Source: Toxoplasma gondii ME49 (Eukaryota; Apicomplexa; Conoidasida; Eucoccidiorida; Sarcocystidae). Taken from it: a stretch of DNA of 64,000 nucleotides. Below the pieces are notes generated by a model, which was given only the letters and a program-made list of their open reading frames with translations, did no database searches and was not told the DNA's origin. Every line of letters begins with the position of its first letter. Within the stretch, counting starts at the first letter, position 1. The position numbers and the translations under genes are program-made. Below, one piece after another: positions 23,274 through 35,400 of this stretch. The DNA lies in assembly GCF_000006565.2 (NCBI RefSeq), contig NC_031474.1, positions 2,639,662 to 2,703,661 on the forward strand. The letters run 5' to 3'.

Positions 23274-26200
23274 ATGGAGCACTTTTTCCTGCAGAAAGGC
23301 GCAGACGAGGAGGAGCGCCGCCCCAAGCTGTCGTTGCTCGGCGACCCCGAGCCGGCTGCCCCGCCGCCGGTCCCCGACGCAGACGAAGAAGATCCTCTGG
23401 AGGCGTACATGCACCAGATTTCCGAGCAAATCCAAGTTGAAGACGCGGCCATTCGCGAAAGACAAGAGCGAGAAGCCGTAGAAAAAGAAGCCGGCAGAGA
23501 CGCGTCTGGGACAGCGCAGCAAACGGACGCATCGTGTGGACGATACATCGACGACGATGACCCTCTCGCCGACAGCTACGCCTACGTGCTTGAGCAGCGG
23601 CAGAAGGTAAGGCTGGAAGCCTGAAGACGCGCCGAGTGGGCATGCTGCTCTCCGGCTGACCCAAGGGAGAAAAAAGAAGCTGAACGGGCCCTGCAGACTG
23701 AGCTTTTCAGGCTGCGACAGACTTTGCGCTTTCTGCAGAGATCTCGACCTAGCCGAGAGAGAAGGCCATTTGGCGAGCGACGACACTCAGGGGAGAAGCG
23801 GGGGCGCGCGATGAACTTCGTCCAGTCCGTGAATGCACTGCCGATGTTCACATCGGAGCTGCAGGCGCCGACTGCCTTCGCGTGCACAACCGGAGGAAGC
23901 GTGGAAGCCAGGGAAGGGAAGATGTACGAAGACGCGAAGCAAGATGAACTCGGTACATGGAGAGGAACAACGGGGAGTCAGTGGACGTGAGGCACAGGGA
24001 GTCGCACGAGACGGCGAAACGATAAAGAGGAAGGAAAAACAGTGGGCTTGAGACTAGAGGGAACTGGACGAACAAACATGATCAGCGGAGAGCCACTAGA
24101 CTCCACTGGATGCCTCATTCGCCCGCTGTGTGGATAGAAGTCTTTCCTTCGGTTTCTTCTTCTAAACAGGAGGCAGAAGCTCAAGCGGCGAATCTGTTGA
24201 AGTCGAGAAGAAAGAAAGCACGTGGAGGAGACTCAGACGACGACGGAGAAGAAGGCGATGTGCGGGGTACCAAACAGCTCGCTTCGGTCGATCACAGCAT
24301 GTAGGCGAGGGGGATGAGTCGAGTTCTCTCATGTTTCCTCCTTTCGTGGAACTTGTCTATTGATAGAAATAGCACAGCCCTCTGCTCCCTGGCGTTCCGC
24401 TCCTTTCTTGGCTCTCTGGCCTAACTGCTTCTCCTGGAGCTCCTGCCGCTCCTCGCTTCGGCTGTCACCACCCAGTGTCTGCTGCGTAAACTCTAAACCT
24501 TAATTTGTCCTCCCCCTGCGTTCTTTCTTTTATTCTTTCATTCTTTCTTTCTCCTCGGCGAGCCTCTCTTCGTCTCGCGGCGTCTGCCCCATGCCTCGTG
24601 GTGCGTTTCTGTTAGACACCACCAGGTGAGCAGGAGCCCTCTCTTTCGCCTTCCCCGTCGCTTTCTGCGATCTTTTCGTTTTTGTCGCGATGCTCGGTGT
24701 CCGCGCTGCTTCGTCAGACTCGTGTACCCGGAGTTTCAGCGCGACATTTACAAAGAAGCGGCAGACATCGGCAGCCTCTCCCACGAGGCTGTCGGAGAGC
24801 TCCGCGCGTCGTTACAGATTCGAATAACGGGTCTCAACGCCCCGCGCCCAATCGCCTCCTTTCTCCACCTCAAAGACTCTCTCTCAAAGGTAGGGAAGCG
24901 ACAAGACCGCTCATGCACCTGAGAAAAAAGGACGGAAAACAGAAAGAAATCCAAGGTGTCTGAGAGTGTCGCGTCGGGAAAGCGGTTGTGCTTAGGACGC
25001 TTAGGGTCGCCGCTACTGTCTTATTGCGTTTCTCGGCTTGGCGCCTTTGTTGAAAAGTCAACAGGAGCAGAAGAGCAAGAAAAAGGACGAAGCACGCGAA
25101 ACAGGTCATCTGTGTGTTCTTTCGAAGACTTGCATCTCTACTCTTCTCGTCTCTCTCTGTGTTTGAACTGCATCTTTCTTCTTCGCGCGGAGATGCGTGC
25201 TCTGGATCGCTGTCTTTTCTGGATCGCTCTCTTCGTTTTCCTTCCCTTCACTGAGTCGCCAGGAGTCTCGTAGTGGGCGTCGTGTACGACAGACTGCTTT
25301 TTCGTTCGAGTGTCACTTCACCATCTCCGGTTTTTCTTTCTCCATATAGGCGCTGTTTACTGGAATCAACAAGCGCGGGTTCACGCTTCCGACGCCCATC
25401 CAGTCCGCCGCCATTCCCTGTCTCATGAGAGGCAGAGATGTCCTGGGGTGTAGGCGAGAGAACTCCTTGGGGTGTCTGGCCGCATGTCATTTATCCACCA
25501 TCGCGTGTGTCTCCCTCTATTTTCATGTATCTGCATTCATGCACAAATGTGTGTATGTTTTTTTGACATGGGCAGAGAGCACAGAACACAAAAAGAGATA
25601 GAGGAGAAAGGAGAGAATGGACTGAGACAAAACGCTTGTTTTCGTTTTTTGCAGGTCGCCTTCCTGCAGAGGAAAACCTTCGAGTGCTCTGCTGCTCGAA
25701 GTCGTGTGTGTCGTTTTTTGCTCTTGCACTGTTCTTTGTTTTCCCTTTTTCGTCTCCCCGTCTCCCTTTCTTGTCTCCTGTCTTTCCGCTCGTCTCAAGC
25801 TTCCACGTGGTCTCTCGCTGCGGGGGTTCGCCGGTGTTTCTATTTCGTGCGTTTCTTGCGTTTTTTGCATCCGTTTGGTGTGTTCAGTGGCGGAGACGGG
25901 AAGCGGAAAGACAGCAGCATACTTGATTCCCCTTCTAGCTCGTCTGCAACATTTGAAGGAAGAAGAAAGATGGCCGAAGCGACATGTTGTCTACGCCGAC
26001 AATCGGCCGGACCCCGTCGGCGCCTCGCTGCGCGCTGGAGGCCCTGCAGCGATTGTTCTCTGTCCCACAAGGTCTGTCGTGTTTTCTTTGTGTATCCGTT
26101 TTTTCGTTTTTCGAGCCTAACAAAAGACAGAGCGTTCACCTTGTTTGTCGTCCCTGCTTTTCCTAGCTCTTTCCTCTCCCTTTTCTGTACCTCGGGAGTT

Positions 26201-27590
26201 TGATTTCTCTGGACCTGATGGAGGTGACGGGAAGCCCCACCACGGCGTTGCGTGGTTCCACTCTTTCGTTCACTTCGACTGCCGTCTTCTGTGTCGTTTT
26301 CCTCTTCCCCGTTTTTACTCGGAGTTCTTCTCAGTTTTTTCTTCTTCCGCGTTCTTTCGCTTCTCCTGTTGGTTCGTCGCCTCCCTCCACTGTGTCTGCC
26401 TGCGTGTTTTCGCTTTCGTCTATTTTTAGAGAACTGGCGGTGCAGATTGACGGGGAAGTGCACTCGCTCCTGGCGAAGGCGAAGGCGGGTGCGTCGCCTC
26501 TGCCTCTGAAACACGTTCTGCTGGCGGGCGGCTTCGACAAAGGCGAGCAGTTCAAGTCGCTGAAGGCAGGGGTCGATCTCGCTGTCGCAAATCCAGGTCG
26601 ACTCATTGATTTGGCGACGATGAAGGGCCTCGAGGACGCGCTGAAGTGGGTGGTCATGGTCGTCGTCGACGAAGCAGACAAGATGGTGGGGAGACGAGGG
26701 GAAACGCGGAGAAAAAAGAGGAGAAAACGCGAGGAAACAGAGAGAGCCAGTCCGACACTGAGAGACGGCGACTCGACGCGAGAGAAAAAGAAGAAGAATG
26801 GACAGAGGGAAGAAGAAACAGCAAAGAGAGGAGGGCCAAACCGGAAGAGAGAACAGAACGAGGATATGTCTACGACGAAAAAGAGAAAGATGCAGAACCA
26901 AGAGACAGGAAAAGATTGTTGTTTGCTTTCGACTTCGTCAGGTCCAAATGGGATTCGAGAATCAACTCCGGAGCATCCTGAACGCTGTCCGCCCAGATCG
27001 AATTACATGCATGTTCAGTGCAACGCTTCCCCAGCGATGTGAAGCCATCGGCAGGTGCGGAGACAATTGTTTTACGTAGCCTCGCAATTTGTCCTCGAAC
27101 ACAAATGATTTCTCATCGAAGAATCTACCTCGGCGTACTCGCCTTCCACTTTATCCCCTGAGGCGTACGGCTCTTTTGTGTTACCGGTCCATGCACAGGT
27201 ACTTATTTATATGCCTACCTCCGTATCTGTCTTCACGTCTCTTCGTTTTTGTACTCCGCATTCAAGGTCCTCTGCATAAGCACCTGTACGCGAGCTCCTC
27301 TGTCCTCAGAATTCCTCAGAATACCTGAACATGTAGGCATATATGTTCATAGATGTGTGTGTGCCCACGAAAGAAGCTTGAACGTTTCTGTCGGGGACGG
27401 AAGGTTCTTCGGAACTGCTCACATAGAGGAGGTGTAAATACACTCCGGTGGCTAGATGCGGGGCTTTGAAAAAACGGAGACACAATATTGAAGTCGAGCC
27501 GAAACAGTGGGGGGCTCGACAATATTCGGGTAGATATGTGCATTTTACGAAGATGTACTTTGCCCTTCATCTATATACATACGCATGCAC

Positions 27591-27675
<85 letters not shown>

Positions 27676-30600
27676 CATATATCCTTATAGAGAGCCTGGG
27701 TTTCTCGAAATGCTCGCTGCTCAGTCCCTTCGCCCTCGTTGTTGTTTCCGCTTCTTCTCACAGGCGCGCGGAGCCGATACGCTTGCCTGCATAAGTGCAT
27801 GCACCATGCTGATATCGCTGGTGTGTGCTGTCCTGTGTCTGTACACCCCAGATCCTGCTTTAGATTCAGTGACTTGATCATTCTTGTCTGCGTCTTTGGA
27901 TGTTTCGGACTGTTCGTTTCCTTCCAGACAGTTTCTGCGGAGCCCTGTGAAGATCACAATCGGCGAAGGCGGTCAGGTGGGCGGTTCGTATGCGTTGTGC
28001 GTTCTTCTCTGTGCGTTTCTTCATCGACGGATCTCGTCTTTCATGGTTGTGTTTCCAACGTCTTTTCTTTCCCTCGGTTCCCACCTGTCTCCAGTGTCCT
28101 CGGCGTCGTCGCTTCTCTCTCTTTTCCTTGCCAATTTCAACGCCATTTGCCTCTTCTCACCGTGCCCCTGCGCTGTGCAGAAGACACTCCGTTTTCTCTT
28201 AAGCGCATGCACGCACATCCACCTTCCTCTTCTTCCGTATCGCGCCCCCACTGTTTCGGCTCGTCTTCAATGTTGTGTCTCCGTTTTTTCAAAGCCTCGC
28301 ATCTAGCCACCGGAGTGTATCTACACCTCCTGTATGTGAGCAGTTCCGAAGAACCTTCTTTCCCCGACAGAAACGTTCAAGCTTCTTTCGTGTTGAAGAG
28401 GACCTCCGTTTCTTTACCTTTCTCCCGGATAGCATGTCCTGTGCTTCGTCTAAGGACCACCGCAGGAGTCCTGCTCTGACAGCTTGTACCAGTTCAGATT
28501 CCGTTTCTTGCCCCAACCAGGCGACTCTACGTCGGTTCTGTTTCGGGGCATTCCTCGTCCTGCTCGTTTGCTCTGCGCTTCCCAGGCAGCGAAATCCGTG
28601 GAGCAGAACGTAGCCGTTGTACAGAGCGAGGAAGCCAAGTTTCAGTGGCTGGCGTCGCATCTGTTGCCTCTCCTCGTGTCTGGGAGTGACCCGGACTTGA
28701 AAGAAGCTTCGGACAAAGACATCGCTGACAAAGGCCGAGTTGCTGTGGTTTTCTGCAACACACAACAGCGATGTGAGGACTTGAGCGTCCTTCTCGAGGA
28801 AGAGCTCTCGCTGCAGATGGAAGAGCTCGCTCGCGCCTCTCTCTCGAAGGCGTCGAACGGAGAAAGCGGACAAGGAAGAGCAGAAAAGGAGGAGAACTGG
28901 CGAGTGACGAGGAAGGTGACGGCGACGCAGGACCTAACGCAGAAAGAAAGTACAAAGGCTGCAGCTGCGCGCTTGCTCCAGATGGAGTCCGAAGCGGAGA
29001 AGCACGAGAAAGAGGGGAACAAACGGTTGAGGAAAAGCGCAGAGCAATCTTTCAAATGTGAGTTCTGCTTCACGAAACGGGGGTGGGGCCGGAGAGAAGG
29101 GGAAAACAAGGCTCGCGAGAGAAAGAAGGAAAGAGGAGAAAAGAACGAGGAGAGAAGAACGAGGAGAGAAGAAGCGAGGGTTGTCAGATGCCGGAACGCG
29201 GAACGTCAGTCGAACGTAGACATACAGGAGACATACAGGCACACAAAGAGACGAAAGGGGGTGTCCATGGCGCTGGGAGTTGTCAGTTCTGGGAAGGACC
29301 CTTTCGAGTTTCTCTGCAGTACTTTGCCCATCAAATGTTGGGAAAGGCAGAAAAACCGCTGTTCAAAGGGGTTCAGTTAAAACTGCGTGCGACTCTCGGG
29401 TCACTCCATCTCGAAGACTGTGCTCTTTGGAGTGAGTATGAACCAGTCGCGCTGTGACTCTGTCAGCGAGCGGGGAGCAAACAAATAAAACTTGTGGCGA
29501 CTTTGAGCGTGACCTGTCGAATGGACCAGTGCTGCGCAACGCGATTCTAAAAGCTTCACCTACTTCCATCTACACCTGTACGGCAACTGAACGCTTTTGC
29601 TTTCTGTCTGTTGTCTCTCGATCACGCTTCGCCCCTACTTCAAAGACGCTCTGATTTTCTGCGTGTTCGCTGTCTCCCCGCGTTTTTCCTGTCTCTGCAG
29701 ATGTCACTGTCGTCCACGGAGGCCTGAATCAGACAGAAAGACTGGCTGCTGTGCGCAGGCTTCACCGCCACATCTTGAAGGCACCTCCGCCTCCAGTGTC
29801 TCCTCGCCCTCTCCTAGATGTCTCCTCCTTGATCTCGCCCCTCGTGCTCGTCGCGACAGACGTCGCGGCGAGAGGCCTCGACTTCCCCGCTGGGCTCTCC
29901 CTCGTCGTCAGCTACGATGCCCCTCAAGAGGGCGAGGTGTACGTACACCGCATCGGCCGCGCCGGGAGAGCCGGGCGCCGCGGGCAATCTTTTGCCCTTC
30001 TTACCCGAACTGAGAAGCGCGCCGCTGCTCTTCTCGTCGAGGCGATGGAGGTACGGAGGCCACCGTGAGGACTGCAGAAAAGAAGTGAAATGGAGAGAGA
30101 AGACCGACTCCACGTTCGACTCACAGATTGCCTCTCTGCCGCCTTCTCTCGCGCCCTCTGCGGGAGGTAGAAAGCTTTTTCGTATTCTCGACATCTCGTT
30201 CATCTTTTCTCTGTCTGATCTGCATGCATGCCTCTCTCGCTCGTCTCCCTCTCATGTGTCTTTGTTTCTTGCTCGTTGTTCTATCTCGTACGTGCTCTTC
30301 GTGTCTTCGCTTCCGCTCGGGCTGTCCTCTCCCTAGTCGCTGTCTGACATTTGTCTCTCTCTCCAGTCGTCCTTTTTCTTTTTGCTGTGTGCTTGGTCTG
30401 TCGTTTTGTTAGTTTATCCCTTGCCTGTGTGGTCTCTTGGAATTTCGAATGTTGCCGCCTCTCCATTTTTTCTTCCAGGCTGTTGAACAACAAGCACCGC
30501 GGCAGCTGCTCGACATGGCGATGGGATACGGTGAGAGCAACCCTATGTCGGGGGGGAGGGTGTTGGGAAGTCACGGTTCTCAGCGTTTCGTCTGTCGCGA

Positions 30601-32454
30601 AGTCTTCTTTTCGAGTCGTTCTTCCTTCGGTTCTTCCTCTCTTTCTGCCAGGCTCTTCTCTGGACTTTTTTCTTGGCGTGGAACGACCTCCGCTTCTCTC
30701 TTGTCTCCGTGCTCCGTTGTCTTTCTCTTCCATTTATTTTTACCTGTGCTTTCTCCCGTGTCTTTCGAGGCCGGCACACGCATGCATCGGAATTCTCCCT
30801 TTCTATCTTTACTTTTTCCTTGGTTGTTTCAGCTCCTTTTCGAAACGCACGACTTGCAGGCATGAAGATGGAAGAGCCTGCACGAGGGAAGAGGAAAAAA
30901 GGTGATGTGCGCCCCTCGGCCAACGCCTCCTTCGGTCTTGGGTAGGTGTTATTGAAAAGACAAGTTTGCCGCATGTGGGCGGGTTCTTCCCTTTTATTGT
31001 GTCCGACTTATCGTCCTTCGCGCCTCCGCCTCGTCTGTTGCACGTCTCACAAGATCCGGAGTTCTCTTCCTCAACGTATCTCTCACTTGTTCTCTCGCTT
31101 CTGCGTCTCCAGAGACGTTTTCTGAGCCTCTCGGCTCTTTTTCTGCTTCACATCCTGCCTTTTCGGTGTCTCCCGCTCTTCCTTCTGCAACCGGTTCCGC
31201 TCTCCAGACCCTCTGTCGCCTTTGCCTGGGCTTCGGGGGCACTGGTGCTCCACATAAAGCCAGCACCGCAAAGGCGATCGACTTTTTCATGTCTGTGACT
31301 TCCGCGCGTCTCCGCGACGTGATGGTCTGTCTGTGTTCAGCTACACAGGTTCTCACTCAGAGAACAGCCCCTCAGACAGGTCGAAGAATACGTACACCGC
31401 AGCAACCTCTGCAGCAGCAGCAGCTTCTGCAGCAGCAGCGGCGATTTGCATGCAGAAGGAGAAGAATGCACAGGGAGGAGACTCGAGCTCTCTCACTTCC
31501 GGGACTTCGTCGAGTGCACACGCACCCGCGAAACGCGGGCGCTGGGACTCTGCCGAAGCTTCGAGAAAAAGCGAAACTTCAGGCGATCTGGTGACCCTCG
31601 AGCAGCTGTGTCCGGCGTCTTCGTCTCTCTCCTCCTTTTCGCTCTCTCAGCATGCAGATACAGGAAAAGCGGAGAACGGAGACACGAGGACGCTACCCCG
31701 AGTTGTGGGGATCGACGACGATCTGTCATCCGACGAGGAGGCCGTCCCCACTCCTGTGGCGCCGCCTGCGCGACCGGGTCTCCTGAATTTGAACAAGCGA
31801 GAAGAACGCAGGAGACAGTGGGCTGAGGAGGCTGAAGCTCGCCGCGAGCAGCAGCGCGAGAAGGAGCGAGAAGAACGCAGAAGCCGAGCGTCGCCGCCTC
31901 GGAAAGCCTTCACCGAACGGCGTCCTTTCTCCTCGGCAAAGAGTGAAGAACGCCGAACGGAGAATACGCAAGGAGGGCCAGGTTCGGGGGGGTCCACTGT
32001 CTCGTCAAACCGCCCGGTCGCTGTGCCGGAAACGAGCGGCTGTCTGGCTGCATCTGTGTGTGCAAATTCACCGTCGGCAGCGCCAGCAATGGTTGCGCAT
32101 GCAGGCGTGGAAGGCGGGGCAGACGCGGCTTCTCTCCACTCTGTCTACGCTGTGTCTCAAGCTCGGAACATCCCTGGGGAGCGACTCGCGGCGGTGGCTG
32201 GCCAGCACGAGTCTCAGTCGCGGCAGCCGACAACACTGTGGGAGGCAGGCCTCACAGCAGGAGAGGTGCAGAGAGGGCAAGGCCTTAGGGCGGGGGACTC
32301 TTTCTCATCGATGGGGTCTGCAGTTGCAGGATTGCCTTCACAGACTCCTTGCGGGACAGGAGGCGTCTCAGACCCCACAGCTGCGGCGGCGCTCGCAGCA
32401 GCCATCGCGCATGCACAGCAGGCAGCCGCGAAACGAGGTGTGGGCCGCATGTGA
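23274..32454 (+). CDS. DDX42: DEAD-box RNA helicase, DDX42-like
   Basis: Thirteen exons, every junction phase-consistent, 1135 aa: 23274-23606, 24170-24300, 24718-24889, 25350-25449, 25888-26071, 26430-26685, 26942-27054, 27928-27976, 28586-29057, 29701-30050, 30479-30530, 30860-30941, 31341-32454. The ATG lies in GCGAAAATGG. DDX42 hallmarks run in order: acidic DDPLA-type N-terminus, [23 protein letters not shown] motif GFTLPTPIQ, motif [51 protein letters not shown], then LLDMAM and GLGY as in metazoan DDX42. The family is an ATP-dependent RNA helicase tied to the U2 snRNP/SF3b complex in the nucleus. Oddities are an insertion of about 80 residues between motifs IV and V, an AG|GTCTGT donor inside PTRELA, and a 49-nt exon flanked by inverted repeats. 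The C-terminal 370 residues are Ala/Ser/Arg/Glu-rich and disordered. Confidence 0.92.
27367..27513 (+). repeat. Inverted repeat, copy 1
   Basis: About 147 bp in the seventh DDX42 intron. Its reverse complement recurs at 28245-28391 with roughly seven mismatches, about 95 percent identity by eye. The shared core includes GAAAGAAGCTTGAACGTTTC and CACTCCGGTGGCTAGATGCG. Confidence 0.93.
27484..27526. repeat. Short hairpin at repeat edge
   Basis: AATATT-GAA-GTCGAGCC on the left pairs with GGCTCGAC-AATATT on the right, leaving a GAA bulge and a loop of about 12 nt. It sits on the right edge of inverted-repeat copy 1, and the right arm is absent from copy 2. Confidence 0.8.
27591..27682. repeat. 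(TA)n microsatellite
   Basis: About 90 bp of AT repeat with a few GTATGTGTAC interruptions, in the seventh intron of the DDX42-like gene, between the repeat copy at 27367 and the 49-nt exon. Confidence 0.95.
28245..28391 (-). repeat. Inverted repeat, copy 2
   Basis: Reverse-complement partner of 27367-27513, in the eighth DDX42 intron. Together the two copies bracket the exon 27928-27976, so the pre-mRNA could fold into a stem of more than 140 bp across it. Confidence 0.93.
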
Positions 32455-35400
32455 GAGAAGGCGGTCGACAAAGGCGATTCTCGATACGCTTGTCAAGCTT
32501 CATAGACCTCGACGGCGACGAACCTCCAAGAGGCCAGTCCGAATTTAACGCTGAGTGCCAGACTTTAACGGCACAAACTGCACACGAGAAACTCGACGTC
32601 CAGAGCAGCCTCAAGCAGAAAATGAGGAAGCAGCAATCTACGGGGTGGTTTGTTTAGAGACGAGAGTGCTCGAATGCAGGGGATAAAGCATGAAAAAAGC
32701 ATGGAACGCGAATACGGCAGGTACAATTTAAAGAGGAGAGCAAGAATCCAGGGGAACCACTATATAGACGAGAGAGTAGAACCGCTTGCTGGTAACAGGC
32801 AGGAGACGAAAAAAAGAAGAGAAACAGGGCGTTGGACATGGAAGGAGATATGTTCTTCTGCGCAGTATAGCTGGAGTAAGAGCCAATTGAGAACTGCCGC
32901 GTGGACCTCTGGTTTGGTTTTGTATCTACTCACTGTTGCCCCCACTCCTTCCTGGAAGATGCACTGCCGTGGGAACAAGTTCGGAGGAGTTGGCATGTTC
33001 GTTTTTGCCTTTCCTTGCCATCATATTCTCATTGTCCCTGCCGTTAGTTCTCTTACTGGCACGGACTCATTTCCTGTTTGCGGAGGAACGAATACACTCT
33101 CCTACTTCCCAGTACCCTTAGCGTCTGTGTTTGAACCGCAAAGCCCCAATTCTCGGTTCGCTAGGCGTCCGGACTGGACAGTGCACTTCTCTGCCGTCCT
33201 TGCTCTCCCGATCGTCTGCTTGCTGTCTCGAGGAAAGACGGACAGTGAAATTCAACAGGACGGACGGTCTCAAGCAGTCCACTGAGTGGTGGTGTACAGC
33301 AGTTGTGGAGAATTGGTTTTCTTGACTCTCGCAACTGAGGTCAGAGTCGATATCCTAGCTACTAGAGTGTCTCTGTCTGCGTCCGAAAGAGACTCACAGA
33401 TAAGCTGACTGTTCGTGGAACTCTGCTGACACACTTCCACTTTGCTCCGCTTTCAGCAAAGCCCCCCGCAAAAAAGAGTTGTCATTCTCTGAGAACAACG
33501 CACATGTCCTCCACCCGTCCCCCTCGGGTGTTGCGGTCTTCTGATCTTTCATTGCCTTTTCCTCTCTCGGTCTCTCTGCGCTTCTCCAGCGCTTTTTGTT
33601 CTGCTCCTGCCACTTGCGTTCTGCCGATATTTGCGGCCAAGGTTCTCCTCTTCGTTGGTTGCCCACATGTGGCTTTTCCCCTTAACCCTCTTTTCGTTTG
33701 CAAAACAGAGAAACAGAATGCGTCGGGGGAGGGTGTCCTATATGTAGAGGGTAGGTAAGTACACACTGGCAAAAGAACATTTTGTTACGCAGCTTCGTGT
33801 CTGCTAAGTCGAGTTAAGCTCTCGTTTCGCGTCGTCCGCCACTCTCTAGCAGTGTCAAAATCTCACAGGACAACTGCTTGTTTCCTATCCCGCTTTTCCT
33901 CCTTCCCTGCTACACTACTAGAATGCCTCGTCATTGTGAGTTCTCACCAGTTTTCTGTATCCAGGTCTCTAGGTTTCCCTGGTTCAATTGTGTGCGTGTA
34001 ACCTATGGTGGGTGCTGTCGTTCACGCTCTTTGCTTACGAATCAGGCAAATTGTTCAGACCGCATGTCTTCGCACACTTTGACGTTATACTGACGGCGGG
34101 AGGAAACGTTTTAGAGAACAGAGACGTTGGTCCCGACGGTTTGGCTTTTTTCTGGGGAGTCTACCCTGCGAGTTAGACGGGCCGTCTACACCTTGTGGCT
34201 GCGTTTGTTCAAGAACTCGATTGACGGCAGGAGGCGAGCACTGGGTTCTGTGTAGCTATTTAAATCACTGCGTACTTGCGACCAGACCAAACGAGTTCAC
34301 TAAAAATGGTTGTAGGAAGCAGGAAAGCGCGTTAGTTTCTGGGGAAATGGATCCCGAATAGATGTGGTTTTTCTGTTCCTACGGGGCCTGCCGCTTCGCT
34401 GATGACGCCAGCCATCGCCGGCACAAAGTCGTCGAAAACAACAGCCGACACAGCGTTTCGTGACGGCTGGATAAGCGCCTCTTCCCCATGGTTTCTGTGC
34501 GGGGTCGATTACACAAACCGAGCGATGCGTGCGAAGTTTCAACGTGCCAATTTTCCAAAGACAAACTCTACCGGGTGTTTTGTAGCGCGGGGGTTGCTCC
34601 ACGCGGTACCTGTGAGCCGGTTAATGATATCCCTTCACAACGTACCTAAGTGGTATTTATTGCGCATTCTGCAGTGTTAAAGTAGTTCCATTCAAATTCA
34701 ATGGCTCGTCCGTATTTAGGTCATCACCATGTCAACGAAATATCAATACCGACCAGACGTCTTGCTGGCACCCACCAAAGAACGCAGAATTCTTGTTGCA
34801 GTGGAAGATTCAGGCAAAAACGTGTACCATGAACTTCGGCAACAGAAAGAAAAAGTACTCAGAATCGTGCACGAGACGCGAGGGAACAGTTATTAAAACT
34901 TCCCCATCCAAGCAAGTCCACCGTTACCTGGACTTCGGAACAGAGCCGCATTTCCCCACCTTCCGTCTGCATTTCTGTTGTCTCCCTAAACCCAGAGCAT
35001 AAGAGGCGAAAACCCCGTTTGGTAAACTTCTGAACATATCGGAAAAAGTCAGCTGATGACTTTAACTTTAAATTGCATATTTGAACCTCATGTGAGTTCC
35101 TGTTTTCTCGCGGATGTCATTTCTTCTCTGCCTCACCCCAACTAGAACAGCGGCCGTTCTTTGTGATTTTCTCAGACTCGCGTTCACGCTCCAAGGATCC
35201 ACAGAAAACCCGGTTGAACTTGCTTTTGGCGCTGAGAGCTGTTGACGCATACCGCACACCCTCTGATTTGTCTAAAGAATCGATGAATAAGTCGAAGACT
35301 CGGCCTCGTTTGATTGCTGTTCTCGTCAAGAGAGCGGGGCCCCGCTGCGCTGCTCCGCAGCTTCGTCAGGTACATCGTTTCAGAGAAGTGAACAATGATG

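Noticed and set aside
25840..26901. Minus-strand 353-codon open frame
   Set aside because: It is antisense to helicase exons and introns that are strongly supported by DEAD-box motifs; Arg/Lys-rich antisense of pyrimidine tracts.
32650..33285. Plus-strand 211-codon frame after the helicase stop
   Set aside because: Does not begin with ATG, no domain, no phase-linked exons; most likely helicase 3' UTR.
34680..34780. AT-rich patch as a further mitochondrial insertion
   Set aside because: No frame gives a recognisable cob, coxI or coxIII peptide.
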